Below, piece by piece: positions 56,033 to 64,000 of a DNA stretch of 64,000 nt. The notes beneath the pieces were generated by a model, which worked only from the letters and a program-made list of their open reading frames with translations, had not been told where the DNA came from and did no database searches. Each line of letters opens with the position of its first letter. The stretch's first letter is position 1. Source of the stretch: CAXMRP01 sp965216515 (GTDB taxonomy: Bacteria; Pseudomonadota; Alphaproteobacteria; Rhizobiales; Afifellaceae). The DNA lies in NCBI GenBank assembly GCA_965216515.1, contig OZ244173.1, positions 1,674,001 through 1,738,000 of the forward strand, in the 5' to 3' direction. A program made the position numbers and the translations under genes.

Positions 56033-57469
56033 TTAGTCAAGCAGGACTACATCGTCGTCAAGTTCGGCATCGAGTTCATCCATGACAAACTCCGCCGCTT
56101 CCTCCGGCGAAAGTTTCCCGGTCTCCACAGCCTGGATGCCTTTGTAGATAACGGAATTGAACTGGCCGATCTTCGCGTGATTGGGCATGAATGTCGAATA
56201 ATTCAACATTGGCGCACCGGCGATCAGCGCCCATCCCTCATTCTGGAATTTGGGCATAGCCGTTTGACCGTTGTTGATTGGCGTATGCCCGGTGCTGACG
56301 GCATGCTCAGTGTTGAGATAGTTCTGGCTTGCCAGACCGACCACGTAAGACGCCAACTCGGAATGCGCCGATGTTTCCGATACGACATAGATGATTGGAT
56401 GGGAAAGATTGGCCGGACGACCGCCTTTTTTGCCGGCCGGACTGTTCAACCAGCCAATCTCGTGGAAATAGGCGTCCTTGTCCGCAATCTTGCGCGTTTC
56501 CATCTGAGCCGGGATGTTCCAGATTCCATGGAACTTGATAAACGAGGTCTTGTCGGCGCGGAAAGACGCGTGGACGGAATCCCAGGACCATGACGTCATG
56601 TCGGCCGGGATCACGCCCTGATCGACACCGTACTTCAGCCAGGTGAAGAAATCAGTCAGCGCGCTCTTGCTTGCCTGGAGCTTGCCCTGTGCATCATCGT
56701 AGGGATCAAAGCCAAAGCTGGCCATTGCCATCTGGAAATCGGGACCAACATTGGGCCGGTGAACCATTCCATATTTCGCCGCGCCGGAATCGACCACCTC
56801 TTTTGCGAGATCGACAAGGTCGTTCATTGTGAAATCGCCGGAATTGACCATGGCCGGAAGGCCTTCGATAAAGGCCTCGTCTTTGCCCACCTTGCGCAAC
56901 ATGTTCTTGTCGTAGAAGAACATGCGCACTTCCGAATCCTGTGGAATACCGTAGATGCTGCCTTTGTATTTGACCGATTCCCACAAGGTTTCGATCACAT
57001 CGCCATAAAGCTCGTTGTTTGCTGCAATATGGTCGTCCAGCTTGTAGGCATAACCGGCCTCGACGAAGGCGCCTATCCATTCGTGCGCTGCCACGTAAAT
57101 ATCCGGCCCCTTGTCGACCGCGAACGCCTTCAGAAGATCCAGCGCATCATCGTCAAATCCCTTGGCATTGTTTTCATGGATATCGATCTTGACGCGCGTG
57201 TCGCTGCCGGCCGCTTCCATCATCCGGTTGAGTTGGTCGGCAGCCGAAACGATATTGCCGGCGCGAAGCGGTCCGGACCGGTCAGCACGCGACCACAATT
57301 TGAGGGTAATTTCCTCAGCCACTGCCGATGAAGTTGGTGTGAATACCGCGCCCGCGGCAATTGCGCTCGATACAAACATCCCGGCTGTCGCAGCGATCCA
57401 GGTTCGCGCCCCTGCGCTGCGCGCACGGCGATGGCCCGGCGCTTTTGCTGTTGGTGTTGGTATTGTCAT
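56033..57469 (-). CDS. ABC transporter substrate-binding protein (UgpB/CUT1-like)
   Basis: 478 residues from the second ATG, which stands six bases after AGGGGAG; the first ATG directly abuts it. Twin basic residues (HRRARSAGART) precede a hydrophobic signal core (WIAATAGMFVSSAIAAGAVF), with cleavage near SSAVA. Mature part: TLKLWSRADRSGPLRAGN, GPDIYVAAHEWIGAFVEAGY, GIPQDSEVRMFFYDKNML, an extracellular solute-binding family 1 pattern. Likely substrate is a phosphodiester or polyol, judged from the operon. Confidence 0.87.
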   Translation of the reverse strand: MTIPTPTAKAPGHRRARSAGARTWIAATAGMFVSSAIAAGAVFTPTSSAVAEEITLKLWSRADRSGPLRAGNIVSAADQLNRMMEAAGSDTRVKIDIHENNAKGFDDDALDLLKAFAVDKGPDIYVAAHEWIGAFVEAGYAYKLDDHIAANNELYGDVIETLWESVKYKGSIYGIPQDSEVRMFFYDKNMLRKVGKDEAFIEGLPAMVNSGDFTMNDLVDLAKEVVDSGAAKYGMVHRPNVGPDFQMAMASFGFDPYDDAQGKLQASKSALTDFFTWLKYGVDQGVIPADMTSWSWDSVHASFRADKTSFIKFHGIWNIPAQMETRKIADKDAYFHEIGWLNSPAGKKGGRPANLSHPIIYVVSETSAHSELASYVVGLASQNYLNTEHAVSTGHTPINNGQTAMPKFQNEGWALIAGAPMLNYSTFMPNHAKIGQFNSVIYKGIQAVETGKLSPEEAAEFVMDELDAELDDDVVLLD

Positions 57470-57924
57470 TGTCATCTCCCCTTTTGTATGGCGACCCGAT
57501 TCCTTGATTACATCCTTTTTCGGCGGCGAACTCAACTTTCGCCAAAAATTGCAACCCTGCAACAGCAGGGCCGGATCGAGATATGTCGTTTGGGCCCGAC
57601 ATCGAGCCGGATAAGTCTGCCACCAATCCGCGCCCCTGTCAGCAATTCTGTTTCGGCCGGATTTCCGCGCCCGCAAAACACGCAAGCTCGACACCCGAAC
57701 CGAACCAACCGGGCGACACCCCTGACAACCGTGCCACGCCACGCTGGCGGGGCCCGGATTGGTACTGTAGACAGAGACCTGATCCGTTATCCGGCGATAT
57801 ACAGACAAGCCAGCATGTTAGTGCAAACCGCTGCCGGACCCTGAATGTTTCGGGTGCGACTTCGTCTGTTCCGCATGCCCTGTCGTCGAAAGCGCCGAGC
57901 TGGATATAGCGAAGGGAACGTTTG
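57470..57924. other. Divergent intergenic region, ABC operon / MFS gene
   Basis: 455 bases. Contains the candidate operon promoter (listed separately), a small six-bp hairpin CCCTGC-AACA-GCAGGG at 57555-57570, and AAGGGA before the MFS ATG. No gene or RNA recognised. Confidence 0.45.
57507..57535 (-). promoter_or_regulatory. Candidate promoter of the phosphodiester importer operon
   Basis: On the minus strand TTGAGT (57535-57530) and TGTAAT (57512-57507) are 17 bases apart, about 38 bp before the start codon. Partial match to the sigma-70 consensus only; no pho-box-like repeat was seen. Confidence 0.35.
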
Positions 57925-59181
57925 ATGGCTGTCGGTGAGGAATCGGGATCGGTACGATCGGTCGAAAACGGCGACGTGGCGCCCACGCATTCGGATCGAA
58001 AAACCGTTTTGTGGACCTGTTGCGGGGCACATGCCGTTCAGGACGGCTTGAGCGCAGCAATCTATGTCCTACTTCCCATCCTCGCAGAAACCTTCGGTCT
58101 GAACTATGGGACCGTTGGGTTGTTGAAAAGCCTCAAAAGCCTTGCCCAGGGTTTGCTCGAGATATTATCCGGGATTGCCGCTGAACTGGTCAGTGAGCGC
58201 CATCTGCTTGTATTCGGATTGGCGGTGGCCGGTGCAGGATATATCCTGCTTTCAACGGCAAATGGACCGAAGACTATCCTCGCCTGTCTGTTGATTGTCG
58301 GCATCGGTGGTGCATTTCAGCACGCACTGTCCTCCGCCCTTGTCAGCCGCGCCTTCTCAAACACCTGGCGGCGGGGTGCACTCGGTCTCTACAATTCCTC
58401 CGGCGATACCGGGAAACTGGCCTACACGGCCTGTTTCAGTTTGGCGGTTGGCGCCGGTATCGCTTGGCGCTCCATCGCACTGGCTTTTGGTATAGCGGCA
58501 ATTGCAGCGGCGATCGCGGTTTATCTTTCACTCAGGTCCCTTTCACCAGCAAATTCTGGCAACCAGGTCACAGATAGCCAGACAGAACCGCCGGACAGGA
58601 AAATCGGGTGGGGGATTATGAATCGGCAGGGCTTTGCCGTCTTGCTTCTTGTTGTGTTCCTCGATAGCGCGGTTCAGGCCGGGGCCCTGACGTTCATAGC
58701 CTTTGTATTTTTGGCCAAAGGCGTCCCGCTCCATATCGCCAGCTTCGCTGCCGCCTGTATCCTGTTCGGCGGCATGTTCGGGAAAGCATTCTGCGGCTTC
58801 CTTGCCGAACGCATCGGCGTAAGGCCCGCATTCACACTCGTGCAGGCACTGACCGCAGTCGGGATCGTCGCAGTCATTTTTCTCCCGTACCGCGCGGCTT
58901 TTCTCCTGTTGCCGTTTCTGGGTGCGGTGCTGCAAGGGTCAACGTCAATCACCTATGGCATGGTCGATGACCTCATCCACCGCTCGCGGATTCCGCGCGG
59001 TTTCGCCCTGATCTACGCGTCCTCGAGTTTTGCTTCGGTGGTCGCCCCGGTCAGTGTTGGTTTGATCGGCGATGCATCCGGGATAACGGTCGCTATGCTG
59101 ACGATGGCCGGTCTCTCGGTGTTGGCCATCGTGCCCTGCTGGTTGTTTGGATTTCAAACCGGCCCGGTCCCTGGGAAGTGA
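57925..59181 (+). CDS. MFS transporter
   Basis: 418 residues from the ATG with GAAGGGA upstream; a TTG one codon earlier is less likely. About twelve hydrophobic helices in two halves with a central hydrophilic loop (about 210-235). Signature-like segments: GLNYGTVGLLKSLKSLAQG after helix 2 and GFLAERIGVRPAFTL after helix 8. Resembles fosmidomycin-resistance/FSR-type exporters in layout, but the substrate is unknown. Divergent from the ABC operon. Confidence 0.85.
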   Translation: MAVGEESGSVRSVENGDVAPTHSDRKTVLWTCCGAHAVQDGLSAAIYVLLPILAETFGLNYGTVGLLKSLKSLAQGLLEILSGIAAELVSERHLLVFGLAVAGAGYILLSTANGPKTILACLLIVGIGGAFQHALSSALVSRAFSNTWRRGALGLYNSSGDTGKLAYTACFSLAVGAGIAWRSIALAFGIAAIAAAIAVYLSLRSLSPANSGNQVTDSQTEPPDRKIGWGIMNRQGFAVLLLVVFLDSAVQAGALTFIAFVFLAKGVPLHIASFAAACILFGGMFGKAFCGFLAERIGVRPAFTLVQALTAVGIVAVIFLPYRAAFLLLPFLGAVLQGSTSITYGMVDDLIHRSRIPRGFALIYASSSFASVVAPVSVGLIGDASGITVAMLTMAGLSVLAIVPCWLFGFQTGPVPGK

Positions 59182-59289
59182 ATCCGGGAAACCGCCCTTA
59201 CCTGGTCGAGGTACCGGCGTTCAATTGAACAAGTTGAACTTGAACAAGACTGAACTGCGCGCGATGATGGGCTGGCCGATTGATTCAAA

Positions 59290-59364
59290 TGGTGGGCGCG
59301 GCTGGGATTGAACCAGCGACCCCTACGATGTCAACGTAGTGCTCTCCCACTGAGCTACGCGCCC
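59290..59364 (-). tRNA. tRNA-Val (anticodon GAC)
   Basis: Folds fully: acceptor GGGCGCG/CGCGCCC, D-arm GCTC-AGTGGGA-GAGC, anticodon stem CTACG with loop TTGACAT, T-arm GCTGG-TTCAATC-CCAGC, discriminator A and encoded CCA at 59292-59290. Anticodon GAC reads GUC and GUU valine codons. 75 bases with CCA. Confidence 0.97.
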
Positions 59365-59534
59365 CGCCATGACATGTTCGGCGAAGGATCGCCTCGCCAA
59401 ATCGATGTCGAAATCGGACAACAGACGATGGGACCGGGCGGATATATCGTCTCGCCATAGTTCGCGCAAGGCCGCATCAATACCGGTAGGCCTGAACCTG
59501 GGCTGTGTCAGACCGGCAAACGGAAACGGACATC

Positions 59535-59894
59535 CTAGGCAGCCATCATCCGCCCAACTTCCGAAACGAGATCGCGAAGATGGAATGGCTTCGACAGTAT
59601 CTTCGCTTCTTTGGGCGCCTGCATGTCCGGATTGAGCGCGACCGCTGCAAATCCGGTGATGAACATGATCTTGAGGTCCGGATCGAGTTCAGCCGCCTTT
59701 CGCGCCAACTCGATCCCGTCCATTTCCGGCATGACGATGTCGGTCAACAAAAGGTTGAACGGCTCCTCGCGCAGCCTCTCATAGGCGCTCAGACCATTGT
59801 CGAACGAAATAACCGTATACCCGGCGTTTTCCAGCGCCTTGGTGAGAAACCGGCGCATGTCCTCGTCGTCTTCGGCGAGTAGAATACGGTTCAT
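59535..59894 (-). CDS. cpdR: Single-domain response regulator CpdR
   Basis: 119 residues. A lone receiver domain: LLAEDDEDMRRFL, phospho-acceptor D52 in LLLTDIVMPEMDG, T80 and K102. Matches CpdR, which in its unphosphorylated form loads the ClpXP protease for cell-cycle degradation in Caulobacter and rhizobia. The start is the second of two ATGs, five bases after GGGAG. Divergent from an N-formylglutamate amidohydrolase gene, the usual neighbour. Confidence 0.92.
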   Translation of the reverse strand: MNRILLAEDDEDMRRFLTKALENAGYTVISFDNGLSAYERLREEPFNLLLTDIVMPEMDGIELARKAAELDPDLKIMFITGFAAVALNPDMQAPKEAKILSKPFHLRDLVSEVGRMMAA

Positions 59895-60108
59895 CATCTC
59901 TCCCGGTTGCCCCACGGCCCTTCCGATGCGCCAGCACAATAGGCTGGGGCGGGTAAATATCGGGTAAGCGGATCGCCGGCCAGAAAAAAGCGTTACAAAT
60001 TGTGTATTTTACGGCATTGGCCGATTTGCTGCCGATTCCCGGTGGACAGCCACCGCAGGTGACGGCAACATGACCCCGGGAAATATCGCCGGGAATTGCG
60101 GGATTGTT

Positions 60109-61065
60109 ATGGACCGGATGGACGAAACGCATCAAACGACGGGACCGGAATTTAACTCAGCGGGCGCTCCGCCGCCTTACGAAATTGTCGCGCCTCGCAG
60201 TTCGCACCGGCCGGCCGGCAATGACTTCAATCAGACGATTCCGTTCGTACTGAATTCACCACACAGCGGTGCCTATTACCCGCCCGAGTTCCTTGCCGCA
60301 TCAAAACTTGACCGCAACGCCATCCGCCGGTCCGAAGATGTCATGGTCGATCGGCTGTTCCGGCCCGTTGTCGATCTTGGCGCGCCACTGCTTCGCGCCA
60401 CATATCCCCGGGCCTTTGTGGACGTGAACCGTGAGCCTTACGAGCTGGACCCGAAAATGTTCTCCGGGCGCCTCCCCGAATTTGCCAACATCCGTTCACT
60501 GCGAGTGGCCGGCGGTCTGGGCACCGTGCCCCGGATCGTGGCTGACACACAGGACATCTACAAAGCACCGATCCAGGTCGACGAGGCAATCACCAGGATC
60601 AACACCATATACAAACCCTACCACGATGCGCTGCGGCGCCTTTTGGCCAAAACCCATGTCGCCTTCGGATTTGCAATCCTGATCGACTGCCATTCCATGC
60701 CGTCATCCCCGCGAAGCAGGCGAACCAGCAGTGCCCGGCCGGATTTCGTACTCGGCGACCGCTATGGCGCCAGCTGTTTTGCCGAGATCACGGAAATAGC
60801 CTCTCAAGCGCTTGGCCGTCTGGGATATACGGTTCGAAACAACAAACCTTACGCTGGCGGATTTATCACCGAACACTACGGCAGACCGTCCCGTGGCCTC
60901 CACGCCTTGCAGATCGAGGTAAACCGGTCGCTCTACATGGATGAATGCTCGCTGCAGCCAAACGAAGGGATGGCTCGCCTCCAGGAGCATTTGCTGGAAA
61001 TGATGGGTGATTTGTGCGAGCTGGCCGCGAATCTGAACAACCCGCAACGTGATGCCGCCGAGTGA
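60109..61065 (+). CDS. N-formylglutamate amidohydrolase family protein (second copy)
   Basis: 318 residues. FGase family: PFVLNSPHSGAYYPPEF, the metal and Arg region TYPRAFVDVNREPYELDP, the catalytic-type LIDCHSMPS, and ITEHYGRPSRGLHALQIEVN. Cytosolic. Lies beside cpdR, as in other rhizobia, without hut genes. Start at the ATG with GGGA ahead; an ATG 13 codons earlier is possible. Confidence 0.9.
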   Translation: MDRMDETHQTTGPEFNSAGAPPPYEIVAPRSSHRPAGNDFNQTIPFVLNSPHSGAYYPPEFLAASKLDRNAIRRSEDVMVDRLFRPVVDLGAPLLRATYPRAFVDVNREPYELDPKMFSGRLPEFANIRSLRVAGGLGTVPRIVADTQDIYKAPIQVDEAITRINTIYKPYHDALRRLLAKTHVAFGFAILIDCHSMPSSPRSRRTSSARPDFVLGDRYGASCFAEITEIASQALGRLGYTVRNNKPYAGGFITEHYGRPSRGLHALQIEVNRSLYMDECSLQPNEGMARLQEHLLEMMGDLCELAANLNNPQRDAAE

Positions 61066-61149
61066 CCAAAACACCGTGGCGGCCGGATCCGGCGATATGT
61101 TCGTTGGCGCACGCAGGATGGTCGCCGCGCAGCTCTTCGACTGCTGACC

Positions 61150-61226
61150 AAAAAAAGGGCCGCACAACGTGCGGCCCAAGTCTAGGGAGGAAACGCCCAA
61201 TGAGGGCTGCGATACATCGTATCGCA
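61150..61226 (-). ncRNA. mmgR: MmgR/suhB-family small RNA (alpha-r8)
   Basis: On the minus strand, in 5'-3' order: a hairpin GCGATAC-GAT-GTATCGC (61225-61209), a second stem GCCC-TCATT-GGGC (61207-61195), a single-stranded segment with TTTCCTCCCT (61193-61184), then a 9-bp GC stem GGGCCGCAC/GTGCGGCCC (61177-61157) and seven T. The ten-base TTTCCTCCCT is the invariant core I recall for the MmgR family, Rfam suhB, and is complementary to ribosome-binding sites. The family was first noticed near suhB-like genes, and here a suhB/hisN homologue starts at 61393 on the other strand. About 77 nt; the 5' end is predicted from the promoter. Probably Hfq-dependent, pairing with mRNA starts. Confidence 0.82.
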
Positions 61227-61232
61227 ATGCAC

Positions 61233-61261
61233 AAATTAGTTGTGCTATGCAAAAATTTCAA
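61233..61261 (-). promoter_or_regulatory. Promoter of the MmgR-like RNA
   Basis: On the minus strand TTGAAA (61261-61256) and TAATTT (61238-61233) have a 17-base spacer. The predicted start, seven bases on, falls at about 61226, which gives a transcript of 77 nt ending in the T-run. The fit of promoter, length and terminator supports the RNA call. Confidence 0.65.
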
Positions 61262-61392
61262 GGTTGCGACGCCATAGATTACGCATTGTGTTGCGAATAA
61301 AACCGGCTGCGAATTGGGACCGATACGCGCGCAATTTTGTTAATTAATTGAAATATATAGACTATTCAAACACTCAGCATCTTCGAAGAGCT

Positions 61393-62187
61393 ATGCAAAA
61401 TTTGCAATCCTTTGTCCCGTTTCTGGATGAGCTCGCGTCCGCGGCCTCAACCGTCATTCATCCGCACTTTCGGACACAACTGCCTGTTGGAGACAAATCC
61501 GGAGGCGGCGGCGGAACCGGAGACATCGATCCGGTGACCGCTGCCGATCGGGACGCCGAGGCGGTCATGCGCGAACTTATCGGTCGCCGTTATCCCGACC
61601 ACGGCATAATCGGTGAGGAATTTGATGACGACAGGCCCGATGCCGAACATGTCTGGGTCCTCGATCCGATCGACGGCACCCGGGCGTTTATTTGTGGTTT
61701 GCCTTTGTGGGGAATTCTCATCGGTCTGAGGCACCGGGGCCAGCCGGTCCTGGGCATGATCGCCCAGCCGCACATCGGCGAACGGTTCGTTGGCACGGGC
61801 GACGCGGCCTGGATGGAACGAAACGGCGATCGCAGGCCGATCCACGTTCGGCCTTGTCCTGGTATCGAGCAGGCCGTTGTTTCCGCGACAAGTCCAACCA
61901 TGTTCACCGGCGATGACATGACCCGGTTCCGGGCCGTGGAAAGCGCCTGCCGACTGCTTCGCTATGGTTACGATTGTTACGCCTACGCCATGACGTCCAT
62001 GGGATTCATAGATTGTATCGTCGAGGCAAGCCTAAAACCCTACGATATCGATCCGATCATTCCGATCATTCAAGGCGCCGGCGGATCCATCACGGATTGG
62101 CAGGGCGAATCCCCGACTGGCAAGAGCAACATCATAGCCGCCGGCGACCGCCGCGTACTCGACGATGTCCTGACGCTTATCAATTGA
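61393..62187 (+). CDS. hisN: Inositol monophosphatase-family protein, probable histidinol-phosphatase
   Basis: 264 residues. IMPase fold with Li-sensitive motifs: DPVTAADRDAEAVM, IIGEEFDDDRPD, WVLDPIDGTRAFICGLPLWG and YDIDPIIPIIQGAGGSITDW. The GTRAFICGLPLWG form is typical of HisN-like histidinol-phosphatases; a general inositol monophosphatase remains possible. Start ATG 61393; a TTG at 61348 has no clear ribosome site. Confidence 0.85.
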   Translation: MQNLQSFVPFLDELASAASTVIHPHFRTQLPVGDKSGGGGGTGDIDPVTAADRDAEAVMRELIGRRYPDHGIIGEEFDDDRPDAEHVWVLDPIDGTRAFICGLPLWGILIGLRHRGQPVLGMIAQPHIGERFVGTGDAAWMERNGDRRPIHVRPCPGIEQAVVSATSPTMFTGDDMTRFRAVESACRLLRYGYDCYAYAMTSMGFIDCIVEASLKPYDIDPIIPIIQGAGGSITDWQGESPTGKSNIIAAGDRRVLDDVLTLIN

Positions 62188-62208
62188 CAGGGATCGCCGG
62201 CTGCTTGG

Positions 62209-63210
62209 CTATCCTGTCACCTGAACCGGCTCGGTCGCCTCTTCCGGCATCCGTCCGGGGATGAACGCTTCCAGGGCTGCGAGAAACTGGTCGCGATAGA
62301 TATCCCGCTCCATCATGATTTCATGAGCGGCCCCCGGGATACGCACATACGCGCACGTCTTGGAGTGCGCGCACAGCCGTTCGATTGCCGCATTTGAAAC
62401 GACCCGGTCCGATCCCGCCATCAAAATGAGCACCGGAATGGGAATCCGGTTGGCGAATTCGATGGTTTTGAAATGATTGATCGCCTGTACGGCGGCATGA
62501 AGCCATGACACGGTCGGCGGCCCCAGCCCAAGTTCGGGCATTGCGGCGACGACTGCGGAATTGCGCTTGTAGCGTCGGGGATCGCTTGTCACGTCGTTTC
62601 CCTGAAACGGCGAAAGCTGAACCGGCCCGCGCCGGCGGAAGCTGAACGTGGCATAGATTTCACCCAGGCCCAGATATCGCAACAGCGAGGTAACGGGTTC
62701 GTATCCGCGCAAAGACCTGCCGTGAAGACCGAGAAGTGGTCCGGTCAGCAGGATCCGGTCGATTTGTGTCCGCCCACGGGTCGCGTACATCAGCGCAACA
62801 GCGGCGCCGGTCGAATGCGCGAGAATGGCATATGGCGGCGCGCAATCGGGCAACAACACCGTGCGCACGAACACATCGACATCGCTGGCATAATCTTCAA
62901 ATGAATCGACATGGCCTTTCAGCGGATTGCGCAGGACCCGCTGCGATCCGCCCTGGCCCCGCAGATCGAATGTCGCCACCGAAAATCCGCGCCGGCGAAG
63001 ATCACTGACCGTTTCGAAATATTTCTCGATATATTCCGATCGACCCTGAATGATCAGAATTGTGCCGCGCGTCGGACGCCGCAGCGCCGGCCAGCAGGCG
63101 TAACGCAGCTTCAAACCATCGACCGCCTCAAACAGGCCGCACGATGTATCCGGCGGCAGCGGATTGAGCGGGGTGTCTGCTAGCCTGTCGATCGCCGCCT
63201 GTCTGGCCAT
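62209..63210 (-). CDS. Alpha/beta hydrolase, lysophospholipase-like
   Basis: 333 residues. Serine hydrolase fold: oxyanion-region ILIIQGRSEYIEKYFETVSD, DLRGQGGSQR, nucleophile Ser in ILAHSTGAAVAL, Asp in ILMAGSDRVVSN and His in IPGAAHEIMMERD. The GRSEYIEKY and RGQGGS segments are those of PldB/monoglyceride-lipase-like proteins. No signal peptide from this start. Convergent with hisN. Confidence 0.87.
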   Translation of the reverse strand: MARQAAIDRLADTPLNPLPPDTSCGLFEAVDGLKLRYACWPALRRPTRGTILIIQGRSEYIEKYFETVSDLRRRGFSVATFDLRGQGGSQRVLRNPLKGHVDSFEDYASDVDVFVRTVLLPDCAPPYAILAHSTGAAVALMYATRGRTQIDRILLTGPLLGLHGRSLRGYEPVTSLLRYLGLGEIYATFSFRRRGPVQLSPFQGNDVTSDPRRYKRNSAVVAAMPELGLGPPTVSWLHAAVQAINHFKTIEFANRIPIPVLILMAGSDRVVSNAAIERLCAHSKTCAYVRIPGAAHEIMMERDIYRDQFLAALEAFIPGRMPEEATEPVQVTG

Positions 63211-63368
63211 GGCGCACCGCCTTCGCATTGGTGAGTCGCCGCGCAGATGGAAGCGCCGCCGGTGCTTCGTGATAGGAAAAATGCGCTGACCGGGCAAGCA
63301 GCCGGAGATACGGCAGTTTGGGGATCGCCGGCGGCGCGGCACTGCAATGTTTACGCCGTGACCGGTCT

Positions 63369-63405
63369 AAAAAAGACGAACCGGCGGTCAGAAGACCGCC
63401 GGTTC
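63369..63405 (-). terminator. Rho-independent terminator
   Basis: Twelve-bp perfect stem GAACCGGCGGTC/GACCGCCGGTTC (63378-63405) with loop of four; on the minus strand it runs into GTCTTTTTT (63377-63369). It lies about 75 bp after the stop of the small exported basic protein and ends that transcript. Confidence 0.88.
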
Positions 63406-63478
63406 AATCGGGCACCGGAGGGGGCGTTAGCGGCACCCGAACTGTCCATGTGGCGGTGGTTTGCCACACGGATATTGT

Positions 63479-63862
63479 CTAGAAAATTGCGTACACAAAC
63501 TCGCGTTTGAGAATCCTTGCATTGCGGGCGCTGATCACCAGGCGAACCCTGTGTCCGCGGGGCGTCACCGCATAAAGCCGATAAATCCGACCTCTGCGGT
63601 CGGTAAACCGAATATGTCTGTAACCCCTTTGGCGGAGGATACGGCGGACCTGCCGGGCCGTAAGGTTAAGACGGCGCACCGGCTGATGGCGCCAGTGCCT
63701 GCGCCAAACGTTGTGAACGGGAACGAGATCGCCGGCACGCTGCAACTCGCCGGCAATAGGGGGATCGACCCGTATAATGGTTGAGCCCGCCTCCGCCATA
63801 CCGACGCCAGTCGCAAACACAAGGGCAGCCGCGGCGGCCGCCATGCGCGATCGTTTCGTCAT
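63479..63862 (-). CDS. Small exported basic protein, PepSY-like
   Basis: 127 residues. Signal peptide MTKRSRMAAAAAALVFATGV cut near AEAG. The mature part is very rich in Arg and His (VHNVWRRHWRHQPVRRLNL), followed by RQVRRILRQRGYRHIRFTDR and YAVTPRGHRVRLVISARNAR. The pattern of residues gives a beta-alpha arrangement like a PepSY unit. Function unknown; such proteins are common in rhizobia. Own terminator downstream. GGTGTGGGAC precedes the ATG. Confidence 0.7.
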   Translation of the reverse strand: MTKRSRMAAAAAALVFATGVGMAEAGSTIIRVDPPIAGELQRAGDLVPVHNVWRRHWRHQPVRRLNLTARQVRRILRQRGYRHIRFTDRRGRIYRLYAVTPRGHRVRLVISARNARILKREFVYAIF

Positions 63863-64000
63863 GTCCCACACCTTGATCTTCCAACAATCGTACCGCTGGC
63901 TCTGACGGCCATTTCCGGATCGATGCGAAAACCTAACAAGCGGTGCCTGAACCAAACCGAAAGGGCCCGTTCAGATTGGGTTCAGGTTGCCTGACGTTAC

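Noticed and set aside
59216..59256. Repeated TTGAAC elements downstream of tRNA-Val as an attachment site
   Set aside because: Short imperfect repeats; no integrase and no second copy of the tRNA end in the window.
61200..61277. 25-codon reading frame with a perfect AGGGAGG ribosome site on the plus strand
   Set aside because: The AGGGAGG is the complement of the CCTCCCT core of the MmgR-like RNA; the peptide has no recognisable character.

Overview
The window looks like a chromosomal segment of an alphaproteobacterium, most likely of the Hyphomicrobiales (Rhizobiales). The evidence is gene content: split pntA/pntB beside a small aa3-oxidase subunit IV-like gene, a DUF2312 (GapR) / DUF1244 / N-formylglutamate amidohydrolase cluster, DUF1036 overlapping pyruvate kinase, a cysteine-free bL36, choXWV with betI-betA, cpdR divergent from an N-formylglutamate amidohydrolase, and an MmgR/suhB-type small RNA beside an inositol-monophosphatase-family gene. 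DNA is GC-rich and densely coding. I see no insertion sequence, phage, integrase or CRISPR array.

Layout. 1-3 kb: transhydrogenase operon on the minus strand, cut by the left edge. 3-7.4 kb: an HD hydrolase, an ABC1/UbiB-family kinase and oligoendopeptidase F. 7.6-13.4 kb: a response regulator with a degenerate sigma-54-type AAA+ domain, an L,D-transpeptidase and a DUF882/M15 peptidase with a long tail; the last two are cell-wall enzymes. 13.5-19.2 kb: gapR, DUF1244, N-formylglutamate amidohydrolase, an EamA permease, DUF1036-pyk, a TPR protein and rpmJ with a clear promoter. 19.2-24.9 kb: choline uptake (choXWV) divergent from betI-betA, with a palindrome between them; betB is absent here. 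25-29.8 kb: DUF3307, a CHASE2 adenylate cyclase and a GT-C-like membrane protein. 29.8-31.7 kb: psuK-psuG for pseudouridine breakdown. 31.9-37.4 kb: a 1,456-residue secreted protein with 53 HxPxGS motifs, followed 3 bp later by a second exported protein of unknown family. 37.4-38.9 kb: allantoicase and ureidoglycolate lyase.

39.2-44.1 kb: a complete CUT1-type ABC importer, facing a cupin dioxygenase-like gene and an SDR. 46-50.1 kb: TerC, TrpB2 and a TPR adenylate cyclase. 50.2-57.5 kb: a tight seven-gene minus-strand operon joining a second CUT1-type importer to two glycerophosphodiester phosphodiesterase-like proteins and an endonuclease/exonuclease/phosphatase-fold enzyme. I read it as a phosphodiester uptake and breakdown unit. 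57.9-64 kb: an MFS transporter, tRNA-Val(GAC), cpdR, a second N-formylglutamate amidohydrolase, the MmgR-like sRNA, a hisN-like phosphatase, a lysophospholipase-like hydrolase and a small exported basic protein.

The least explained parts are the HxPxGS protein and its partner, the phosphodiester operon, and three ABC permeases that appear to carry extra pairs of membrane helices. All family calls come from reading motifs by eye, without database searches.
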